A stretch of DNA of 64,000 nucleotides from Salvia splendens (taxonomy: Eukaryota > Streptophyta > Magnoliopsida > Lamiales > Lamiaceae), in NCBI RefSeq assembly GCF_004379255.2, contig NC_056046.1, positions 9,486,001 through 9,550,000 on the forward strand. Reading direction: 5' to 3'. The notes under the pieces are model-generated. The model was given only the letters and a program-made list of their open reading frames with translations. It was not told the origin of the DNA and made no database searches. Below, piece by piece: positions 10,296-19,092 of the stretch (the first letter of the stretch is position 1; the number at the start of each line of letters is the position of its first letter). Position numbers and translations under genes: made by a program.

Positions 10296-10387
10296 CAGTG
10301 TCCAAGAATTAGCCCGATTAGTGCAAGGCAGAGTAGCTTTAGTAAAGGTACAATCGCGCTTAAACTCTCGATGTTGTTGTGTATCAT
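10296..10387 (-). pseudogene. PILS: PIN-LIKES (PILS) pseudogene, 5' part with start codon
   Basis: The minus strand starts with ATG at 10387 and reads MIHNNIES then VPLLKLLCLALIGLIL, the first transmembrane helix of PILS proteins. It then reaches the chromovirus insertion and continues in frame at 3919 after removal of one target duplication. Upstream DNA contains a plausible 5' UTR splice donor (CAG before GTGAAA, near 10868-10872), so the former gene may have had a 5' UTR intron. Confidence 0.8.
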
Positions 10388-11618
10388 CTTCTTATCAAGC
10401 ACACAAGTCCAGTATATACAAAATCCTTACTTATCCTAAGCCAAAACCAACTCTATCTGCAAGAATTAAGGAAAAAATTGATGCATCAGAAACACAACTT
10501 TTTGCAGAAAATTAACTCAAAATTCCCATATCTGATACAAAAGGCATAGAAATTGAAAACCAAATGTTTCAACCTTAGGTTGCTGCACACTATCACATGA
10601 TCACACAATTTAAGCTAACAGGATTTGAAGAACAACCTGATATGCACATAATGTGATCAATCGAAACAGTAAACTCTAACTAAATCAGTCTAAATTCAAA
10701 TCAGAAAGTGCCATGAACTCTCACAAGAACAACGTCCAAGAGCAATTACAAAACAGATTAAGAAATCAAAGTGGCCTACATCTGGTCCCAATTAACAAGT
10801 GAAATGCGAACAATATTCATAAATTAACCAGAACATGAATCTGCAAAAACGAGTGATAGAAAATTTCACCTGATTTTGCGAAGAAGTGATTCACACGCTG
10901 AATTGGTGAATCACAAATCAGTATTGATACACGTGAAGGTGGCGGCTTACGGTTATATATCATGCTAGTCAATAACATAATTTATTTTCTTCCCATGTTA
11001 AACTTAATTTTTATTTCTTCTCACCATGTTTGATTTATTTTAAACATTTATTTCTTCTCAGGAGTAACATTTGAATTTTTTTTTGGATTGAGGACAATAT
11101 TATCGCATTTCCATAAACATTAGTATACTTGTGAAAAAAAATACAATCATGAAGAAAAAACCGTGGAGTTAATTACTATTTATTAACGGATCTAGTAGAT
11201 TATGAGGATATTTCGGATTTCCAAATATTTTTATAAACCATTTAAGATTTTTCAATGTCCTTAACTTGAAATTTAATTACTCATTCATTTTACATTTCTA
11301 CTTTATACTAATGCTCTCGTGGATAAAGTTTTGGATTAGGTATAACAGAAACAATTTTTTTTCATCATAAAAGCTTATACGGAGTGCTAAAGTAAGATTA
11401 AAATGCATCAAATATTTGTGGGAGGTAATGAGCACAGAAAAGCAAGTTAAGAAGAAAGCCTAAACTGACCAAGATTTTTCACTTCTTTTTTCCCCTTTAA
11501 TTCTTTTGAAAAGAGAGGTTGACAGACAGCATCCTAATCAGAATGTAATACAACAAAGTTTACAAATTTCATACACTACATACAAAAGCAATGCTTTCCT
11601 CAAATTACACTTCTCACC
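10388..11618. other. Former PILS upstream region and spacer
   Basis: No coding potential. The part to about 10960 is probably the former promoter, 5' UTR and 5' UTR intron of the PILS pseudogene. From about 10970 the DNA is AT-rich spacer. 11470-11618 is likely the 3' UTR of the phosphogluconolactonase gene. Confidence 0.5.
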
Positions 11619-13968
11619 CTACTCAGAAAAGTTTGCACCTTCAATTTTTGAAGCAGCTGCTATATCCAGAAACCACACCAGCTCCCCGTTGATCGGCTGG
11701 ACCATCATCGCCGGCAGCACCGGGTAGTCAGGCCCGGCCCCATCGATTGCCACGTGCGCCGCCTCTGCCTTGCTAGCGCCGGTTGCGACCACAGCGACAT
11801 TGGCAGCGGAGTTTATGACGGGTAGTGTGAAAGTGATCCTCTCGGGCGGGGCCTTGGGAGAGTCGGTGATGAACGTCACCCATTGCTCCTTCTCGTTGAA
11901 TGCCGGGTGGTTGGGGAATAGGGACGCGACGTGCCCATCCGGCCCCATCCCGAGGAGGATGAGGTCGAACTTCGGACAGTCGTTGATCTCGGACACACTG
12001 ATCACGCGAGTCTTGACGAGCTGCCGGATGACAAACTCATAGTCCTCTGCGGCTTGTTCTGCGGTGACGGAGTCGTTGATCGAGTGCACGTGGCCGTGAA
12101 CGATAGGCACCTGAAAATGAAACAATACCCATTTAAGCAAACACATCATTTTAGAGCAACTCTATAACTACTCTTGTCTTTTATTCATAAATTTTCAGCT
12201 TTTTATAATGTGAAAGGATAGAAACTCGAATCGAGTCCTAACTAAAAAGTGATGCTTCTCAAACCAAGGAACTACAAACTTAACACTAATATTGCAGAAG
12301 CTGAAACTTTAGATGATGGAAGCATACGTATAAGATGTAGTCTCATATGAAATATACATGAAATGAAAGCAGTCAGCTGATCTTAGTTCTGTGCTGGTTA
12401 TTCTGAACCGTGGATGCTTGACCTATTGTCCTGTTTCTCCCTTACGTTCACAAACTGAATGAAAAATAAAGATTCGGGATCCTAGGGAAACCTCGGTAGG
12501 CATTAATGACGGAGATAGTGGCAGAGTAAACACGGCCTTGCTATCAAATTAGCATATTTCAAAAGCCACACCAAACAAACTTAAAATGATTCAAGAACCT
12601 AGTACAGAACATTTGGTTGACCTCCTCGGTGGATCACTTGCATCACGGTTAGCAAATGTTAAGTTTCATGCTCAAGATTAAGGGGCACTAAACTAGCTCT
12701 AGGGAATCCCAAAACACCCTATTCCTAACTAAATGAGAAACCAAAGAAGAGAGAGTGGATCTTAAACTCGTCAGTTTCCTATAACACTATCAACGTTTTT
12801 GTGCCACTGGGTGACAAACCTATCATTTCGCCGTCTATCATGGAGTACAAGAGCACAGAACCCTAATTTAATCAGATTTTCTCACAAATGTTACAGTTGA
12901 ATACATAACACCAACGGGGGATTCTTCCGATGGCCTGAATCAGCTGCCATATTGGTTCAAATGCAGTAGACAGCTACTTAGATACTTAAGCTCGATATAA
13001 CTAGTACTCCCTCCATCCCATTGAAGATGACCTACTTTCCATTTTGGATTGTCCCAACTAAGATGACTCATTACTAAAAGTGGAAACACCTTTTATCCCT
13101 ACTTTATTCTCCCTCTCTTACTTTACTCTCTCCACTTAACACACAAAATAAAACCACATAAAATCCCGTGCCGCCCAAGGAAGGGGTCATCTTCCTTGGG
13201 ACTGAGGGAGTAGTATGTTGTTTCCAAAGTGGGTACAACAACGATCTCACTTCTCCCGTGCAGACACACCATATCCAAGGAAGGGCATACCCACTAAGTT
13301 CACACAACTTTAATAACTTAATTTTGCAGTAGAAAACTACCATACTGAACAGAGGATCAAGATTCTGGAGAGAGATGATAATCAGTGTACATCAACACTC
13401 ATACAGCTACGTTCCTAAGAAATCTCAATAACAGGGATTCGGAACAAAACTGTGAAGGCCCTCCTTAATGTATATAGGTAAATAATCTCCAATAACAGGA
13501 AAGTTTTCCATGTAAAGAGAAAAACAGTTGAAGATCATTGAACAATTAATTGATATAAAGAAGTAGAGAATCTACCTTGGACAAAAACCCATCCTTGACA
13601 AGCTTGTAATTACTATCAGTGTGGCTTTTGGCAACCACACGCTCGTCTACCCAAAATATATACCACTTGGCCCAATCAACCGTCTTATTGTAAGGTGCCT
13701 CACACAGCTTTCTACTCACACCATGAAGATAAAATGTTAGATTTACACCACAAAGGGTTAGGAACAGAACACTACATATATACACACTTACGTACCCCAT
13801 TAACTTAACAAGTGAGCCACCGGATAAGGCAATGGCAAAAACGCCTCTCTCCTTTATCGAAACCTCTGATAGTTCTGCTATATACTCTGCAAAATTGCAG
13901 CTCAGTTCATCCACATTTTCGAAGATTCTCAGCTCTCTTCCATCCTTCTTGTACCCGGAAAGAGCCAT
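11619..13968 (-). CDS. PGL: 6-phosphogluconolactonase, probably cytosolic
   Basis: The enzyme hydrolyses 6-phosphogluconolactone to 6-phosphogluconate in the oxidative pentose phosphate pathway. Three exons on the minus strand: 13968-13796, 13711-13576 and 12110-11619, giving 266 residues. Junctions are GG|GTACGT, AAG|GTAGAT and CAG|GTG, and frame is kept throughout. Family motifs are ALSGGSL (near residue 48), [16 protein letters not shown] and [14 protein letters not shown]. No plastid transit peptide is apparent, and the length fits the cytosolic plant forms. An alternative ATG at 13986 would add MILARR, but it probably lies in a 5' UTR intron, since CGAG|AAGA just before 13968 looks like an acceptor. 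A Stowaway MITE sits in intron 2. Confidence 0.93.
13007..13210. mobile_element. Stowaway MITE in PGL intron 2
   Basis: Terminal inverted repeats begin CTCCCTCCATCCCA on the left and, on the other strand, CTCCCTCAGTCCCA on the right. Both continue into AGATGACC. TA duplications lie at 13005-13006 and 13211-13212. The 204 bp length and the Tc1/mariner-type TIR are typical. Confidence 0.88.
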
Positions 13969-14192
13969 TCTTCTCGCAAGAATCATAACAAGAAATCACT
14001 TGAGATATGGAATTGATAATGGAGAAAAAGGGTATGTTTGAGGCCAGAAACAGAGCAGCATTTTTACAAAAATGATGTTTTTCACAATCTGAATTGATCA
14101 CAACAACTCAATTTTTGAACTAAGTTGTATAGCAAAATTCAGTTAAGAGCCCTCATCTTACATTAACAAATATTCACAATTCACACTGTGAT

Positions 14193-14210
14193 CACACACA
14201 CACACACACA
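14193..14210. repeat. (CA)n microsatellite
   Basis: A short pure CACACA run inside the presumed 5' UTR intron of PGL. Confidence 0.8.
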
Positions 14211-14641
14211 AATTGCAATTGAGATTCAAATTTCGATAGCCAAGAAAGCAATTACACACAAATTAATATGCTGCAGCATTTGAAGGGCTAAATCTACTAT
14301 ACTGCATGTATTTGAAGAACCTATAAAAGGAAAAACTGCAATTTACATAAAAACTTAAAAAAAAATCAACGCCATCGTGAAGATCGGCCGATCAGAAGGA
14401 AAGAGATCAAGAGCCCAATTTCCTGAATCAACACATGCACATCAAAGTAACACATTTGTAGTCAAATCCCACATCAAGAAACTACAGTATTCACTCATTA
14501 TTGCATGAAAAAAGCTCAAATTGTAAAAGCCCACAGTAGCAAAACACTAAAAATTCATTCTTGAAATTTCATAAAAAAGATGCCCAAGTCACATATTAAC
14601 AACAAAAACAAATAAATACAACGAGAGAGAGAGAAACTCAC

Positions 14642-14690
14642 AGAGAAAAAGATGGGTGTCAGAGAAGGAAGAAACTGAATGAGGTGGAAG
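14642..14690 (-). other. Probable PGL 5' UTR exon
   Basis: On the minus strand a pyrimidine-rich leader ends at a good donor, CTCT|GTGAGT (donor GT at 14641-14640), about 30-80 bp downstream of a TATA box. The intron would run to just before the start codon near 13973. The transcription start is a guess. Confidence 0.5.
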
Positions 14691-14716
14691 AATAGAAGAT
14701 GGGTATCAACTCCTTG

Positions 14717-14724
14717 TTTTTATA
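14717..14724 (-). promoter_or_regulatory. PGL TATA box
   Basis: TATAAAAA on the minus strand, followed after about 30 bp by the pyrimidine-rich leader of the PGL 5' exon. Confidence 0.55.
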
Positions 14725-15067
14725 CACACTCACCATGGCAAAGCACTCCAATTTCTACAGAAAAATAAGTAAAAATAATTTTTTACAGCGCAGGAATATA
14801 TTTAATTTGTACTACTAATCGCAAAAGGAAATTCCTTTTTCTTTTCCCCGGCTTTTCCCCATACGCAGAATTCAACGATCAAAGAAACACGGTAAATTCG
14901 AACTCCAAACGATGTTCCTTTCTTCTACTTTGTGAAAGGGAAAATTTTGACATTGTTCCAAAATCACATCTTTCTTCTTAAATTCCACTCTGAAAATAAA
15001 AATACAAATTGTGATTTGATGAAAAATAATTTTCCGATCTTCAGATTATAAATTAAGTGTAGCATAG

Positions 15068-15574
15068 TGATACGAGCATTATTTAGTTAGTTAAATTAGA
15101 GATTTGCGTATCTTTTCCATATCTTTGTTTATTTGCGTATCTTTTCCATATATTTGTTTTCTTGTTAAATAAGTTAGTTATTAGCATTATAAATAGGAGT
15201 TATTGTAATCATTTGAAAAATCAATCAAGAATATCAATATTATCGTTCATTCTCTTCTCCAAGTGAGAAAACCGTCGTGCTCGACGGGCACTCGCCCGCG
15301 ACAAACATTTATCGATCGCTGATCTACGGACGCCGATCAACCCGATAGGAGGTTTATCCTATCAAATTGGTGCTTTCCGTCGTGCTCGACGGGCACTCGC
15401 CCGCGACAAACATTTATCGATCGCCGATCTACGGACGCCGATCAGCCCGATAGGAGGTTTATCCTATCAAATTGGTGCTTTTCGTCGTGCTCGACGGGCA
15501 CTCACCCGTGACAAACATTTATCGATCGCCGATCTACGGACGCCGATCAACCCGATAGGAGGTTTATCCTATCA
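15068..15574 (+). mobile_element. Solo LTR with an internal 105 bp triplication
   Basis: The element starts TGATACGAGC and ends TATCCTATCA. It is flanked by CATAG on both sides (15063-15067 and 15575-15579), which proves an LTR-type insertion. It carries a TATAAATA box (15188-15195). The 3' part repeats a 105 bp unit three times. No internal coding region remains, so this is a solo LTR left by recombination. It belongs to the same family as 47569-47969. Confidence 0.88.
15273..15574 (+). repeat. 105 bp tandem repeat, three copies
   Basis: Units start at 15273, 15378 and 15483 with CGTCGTGCTCGACGGGCACT and differ at only a few positions. The first two units end with the LTR-end sequence CCTATCA followed by AATTGGTGCTTT, which resembles a primer binding site. 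The third ends at the true LTR end. Confidence 0.9.
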
Positions 15575-16255
15575 CATAGGAGAAGTGGAATATACTAATT
15601 AAAATCAGATCTATGGTGCTTTCAATATTATTACTACCTTGTGACACTTGTATTTCAATAATCAATTTCCTCATTAAAATAATGTCTAAATCATTTGCCA
15701 AAATAAATGGTATTTGATGTTGCTTTGTTTGTAAAAGCACATCAAGATTTTAATTGGTTTAATTTTATTTTTTATATTATTTGCACTGTGTTCTTGTCAT
15801 AATGTTCTCATAACAAAACTTTTCAAATAATAATAACTAGAAATAGGGACCTACTTGAATGACGGCCAATGGAGAGAGACACTTCATTCAAGAATCACAA
15901 AACTCTAAGTCAGTCAAGAATTTTATAAAATAGTAAGGGCATTAGGCCATCCACAACGCTGTCTCTATACCGTCTCTTAAACCGTCTCTTAACTACTATT
16001 TGAGCACTATTTGAGGGCCCCACTGTCCTTTTTTCCTCCATCTCTTAACTAAGAGACGGAGGCTGCAACGCTCCGTCTCTTAACCGTCTCTATACCGTCT
16101 CTTAATTACTATTCATTCAATTTAATTTATAATTTTTTTTAAAACCCAATTCAATTTAAACAAACACACTTTATTAAAATTAAAACAATATTACAACTTA
16201 ACATTAAAAAAGCGAAGACATAATTAAAATTCTAAAAAAATAAAAATGACATAAT

Positions 16256-17512
16256 TTAATATTCTCCGCCAAAGTTTTCCCAAATGTGCTCAATTAGATC
16301 CTCTTGGAGTTGGGTGTGGGCGCTAGAGTCGCGTGTCCTTGCCCGAATAGCCAACCGTTCTTGTATAGATGGATGCGCTCCACTTCGCGGCGGACTACTT
16401 GCAGTTGAGCTTCCGGGGGATTCGGGGTCGAACCAATTTCCGGCATCGGGTCCTTCGTCTCGGACAATCATGTTGTGCAAGATTATGCACGTATACATGA
16501 TGTCGACCATGCTCTCCATGAACCACGAACGAGCCGGGGCTTTGATGATGTTGAAGCGCGCTTGGAGAACCCCGAACGCCCTCTCCACATCCTTGCGCGC
16601 AGCCTCCTGCTTCTGCGCAAAAAGAGCCTGCTTTGGGTTCGCTGGCCTGCCGCACGTCTTCACGAAGGTCGGCCACTTCGGGTAGATGCCGTCGGCGAGA
16701 TAGTACCCCATTTTATACCGTCGGTTGTTGGCGACGAAGTTGATGGCCGGCGCTTTACCATCCAAAACTTCGGTAAAGAGGTCGGACTGTTGGAGCACGT
16801 TTACGTCGTTGTTCGAGCCAGGGACCCCGAAGTACGCGTGCCAGATCCAAAGTCGGTAGTCGGCAACGGCCTCGAGTACAACGGTTGGGTGGGTGCCTTT
16901 GTGGCCGCTCGTGTAGGAACCCCTCCAAGCCACCGGGCAATTCTTCCATTGCCAGTGCATGCAATCGACACTGCCAAGCATCCCGGGGAATCCGTGCACT
17001 TGTTCGTGCAGGTTGAGGAGGAACTGACAATCCTCCGTGGTTGGCCTCCGGAGAAATTCGTCACTGAAGGCTGCCCGGACGCCTCTGCAGAAGTTGAGCA
17101 AGCACAAGCGCCCAGTACTGTCTCCGATGTGCAGGTATTCGTCGAATATGTCGGCCGTTTGTCCAGTCGCAAGCTGCCGGATGGCTGCAGTACATTTCTG
17201 CAGCGTCGTGTGGCTGGGACGACCGACCGCGTCGAACCCTTCTCGGAAGAACTCCTCCCTGGCCGCCAAAGTATTCGCTATGTGGAGAAATAGCGGTTTC
17301 CGCATGCGGAAACGGCGACGGAAATAGGTATCTCCCCAAATCGGGTTATCGCAGAAGTAGTCGCGTACTAACCGTGCGGCGGCTTCCTCCCGGTTCCGAT
17401 TGATGTACTTCCGGGAGCGTCGTGGGGGTGGTGCGGCTTCCTCCGCCTCTCGTCGTCGATCTTCTTCGAGTGATTGTTCCATTAATTGACGCATTTGCTC
17501 AAAAGGATCCAT
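16256..17512 (-). CDS. PIF/Harbinger transposase (DDE, plant transposon protein family), intact
   Basis: 418 residues without interruption. A charged N-terminus with RRSRKYINRNREEA is followed by the RRRFRM helix region, then the DDE nuclease core: GSVDCMHW (Asp183), NNDVN (Asp236) and DVERAFGVLQARF (Glu310). It matches HARBI1/ALP1-like plant transposon proteins. In this superfamily the enzyme normally needs a Myb-like ORF1 partner for nuclear entry and activity; none lies in this element. All three catalytic positions are present, so the protein could be active. Confidence 0.93.
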   Translation of the reverse strand: MDPFEQMRQLMEQSLEEDRRREAEEAAPPPRRSRKYINRNREEAAARLVRDYFCDNPIWGDTYFRRRFRMRKPLFLHIANTLAAREEFFREGFDAVGRPSHTTLQKCTAAIRQLATGQTADIFDEYLHIGDSTGRLCLLNFCRGVRAAFSDEFLRRPTTEDCQFLLNLHEQVHGFPGMLGSVDCMHWQWKNCPVAWRGSYTSGHKGTHPTVVLEAVADYRLWIWHAYFGVPGSNNDVNVLQQSDLFTEVLDGKAPAINFVANNRRYKMGYYLADGIYPKWPTFVKTCGRPANPKQALFAQKQEAARKDVERAFGVLQARFNIIKAPARSWFMESMVDIMYTCIILHNMIVRDEGPDAGNWFDPESPGSSTASSPPRSGAHPSIQERLAIRARTRDSSAHTQLQEDLIEHIWENFGGEY

Positions 17513-17751
17513 TTGTTTGAGTTGATTGAAGATGGAAATTGGAGTGATAGAGAGGATTTGAGAGGAATAGATGTGTGTTTGTGTTTGAAATGAGTATGGA
17601 ATAGAATTATTTATAGAGTAAAAAAATTAAAAATTTAAAAAATAAAAATAAATATTTAACGGTAATATTACCGTTTGAAAAAAAAAAAATTTTTTTTTTA
17701 TTAAAAATCGATTTTTAAAAAAAAAAAATGAATTATTGCGTCATCAGTGAC

Positions 17752-17783
17752 GACGCCCACTCGCGGGCCAGCGAGTGGGCGTC
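17752..17783. repeat. Perfect 13 bp hairpin in PIF element 1
   Basis: GACGCCCACTCGC and its exact reverse complement flank a 6 bp loop (GGGCCA). Almost the same hairpin occurs at 58793-58824 in the ORF1-only element, at the matching position. Confidence 0.85.
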
Positions 17784-18198
17784 ACGCACGCATGGGGACG
17801 TGCCACGTGTCTCGGGCGCGTGGCGAGACAGCTCGTCTCGTGTCTCTCCGAGACGAGCTACGCGACGAGCCGGTCGCGAGCTGGAGACGAGACGGCCGCT
17901 GCAATGCGTCTCGCGGGGGTCTCGTCTCTCCGAGACGAGACGCGAGCCCGGCGCGAGACGCGTTGTGGATGGTCTTAGCAATGGGGCGCCCTATGGCGCG
18001 CCACATCAGCAGTTTCATCCTCTTACCTCCACACCTGCAATGGGGCGCCCTAAGGCGCGTCACGTCATCATTTTTTTAATATTTACAAAATCCATACGAA
18101 TTTTAAAAAAAATAATACATTAAAATACGGATTTCAAAAACTGAATTTCATTTAATAAAAATTAATACATTACAATGCGAATTAAAAAAAACGCAAAC

Positions 18199-18630
18199 TC
18201 AGCGACGGCGGTTACGAGCCCACACTTCTTCAATCATGTCGCTCATGAGCTGCGCATGCTCCTGTTGGTTGCGCATTGAGGTCTGTCTAGATAGAACCTC
18301 TTCTTCATCACGTGAAGACAATGTACGAACAATGCTGAGAAAAAGGTACCTCGACATTCTAAACCGGCGGCGAAAAACAGTCGGGCCCCATCGCCGTTGA
18401 TCGGCAAAATAGTCTTCAACCAGACGTCTGTGAGCTTCCTGGTGGTCACGTCGGACATACGACCTATGTCGAATAAGCCAATGGACTTGCTCAGCCGCCG
18501 CCTCCTTCTCGCGCTGCATTTGCGCATAGCATGCCGCCATGGTCTCTTCAACGGCTGTATCTAATGCTACGTCAAGCGAACCACCGGATTCAGACGAACT
18601 AGAACTATTGATGTCGTCGCCGAGATTCAT
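18199..18630 (-). pseudogene. Internally deleted PIF transposase (N- and C-termini joined)
   Basis: 143 residues from ATG at 18630. The N-terminal part (RRDHQEAHRRLVEDYFADQ, then FRRRFRMSRYLFL) matches the start of the other transposases here. It passes directly into the C-terminal tail (HAQLMSDMIEEVWARNRRR). The whole DDE core is missing, but the frame stays open from start to stop. It cannot be a nuclease; whether it is expressed is unknown. Confidence 0.82.
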
Positions 18631-18730
18631 GTTGGTTGGATGTAGAGAGAGAATATGTAAAGAGATAGTCGATATGTTCGTATGCACAACTGAATGAGAA
18701 ACGAGATTTAAATAGAAAATCAAAACTGCA

Positions 18731-18990
18731 TGTCATCGTCCGCGTCGATCGTCCGCTACCTCCACAATGGGTCGGACGATGACCATCGTCCGCGGCCATC
18801 GTCCGCGACAGCCGCAATGGGGCGGACGATGGCGCGGCCGATGGCCATCGTCCACGCTATCCTCCGCGACCGAAGTAGAGGGCGCGACTATCGTCCGCGC
18901 CCTATGGCACGCACCCGCAATGGGTGCGGACGATGGATGGCGCGAACGATGCGCGCCATCGGGCGTGCCATCGTCCGCCCATTGCGGATG
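18731..18990. repeat. ATCGTCCGC motif array at the end of PIF element 2
   Basis: About ten copies of (G)GACGAT or its complement ATCGTCC(GC) crowd into 260 bp of GC-rich DNA between the transposase promoter and the terminal repeat. Confidence 0.75.
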
Positions 18991-19092
18991 CTCTAGTAGT
19001 ATCCATTTATGGGGACTAATAAATTACACTACCTAAATAATCGTTTGTTTTAAGATTTTTCGTCCATTTTGAAGCTTTAAGTAGGAGTATAA

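Larger units (their letters stand above)
15945..17974 (-). mobile_element. PIF/Harbinger element 1 (transposase only)
   Basis: Terminal inverted repeats are GGCCATCCACAACGC at the left and GACCATCCACAACGC at the right on the other strand. A TTA duplication lies at 15942-15944 and 17975-17977. The 2030 bp element holds one intact transposase gene and no ORF1. The promoter-proximal right end is GC-rich, with many GTCTC/GAGAC motifs and a hairpin. The element is inserted into the terminal repeat of another PIF element (15937-18993). Confidence 0.92.
15937..18993 (-). mobile_element. PIF/Harbinger element 2, internally deleted and interrupted by element 1
   Basis: The right end, on the other strand, reads GAGCATCCGCAATGGGCGG. 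The left end reads GGGCATTAGCAATGGGGCG once element 1 and one TTA are removed (15937-15944 joined to 17978). Flanks are TAA on the left and TAG on the right. Only about 1 kb of its own sequence remains. It encodes a transposase with the catalytic middle deleted. The region 18730-18990 is an array of ATCGTCCGC-type motifs in both orientations. Confidence 0.75.

Noticed and set aside
16475..17293. 272-codon open frame opposite the PIF transposase
   Set aside because: It is a shadow of the transposase reading frame; the minus-strand protein has all family motifs and catalytic residues.
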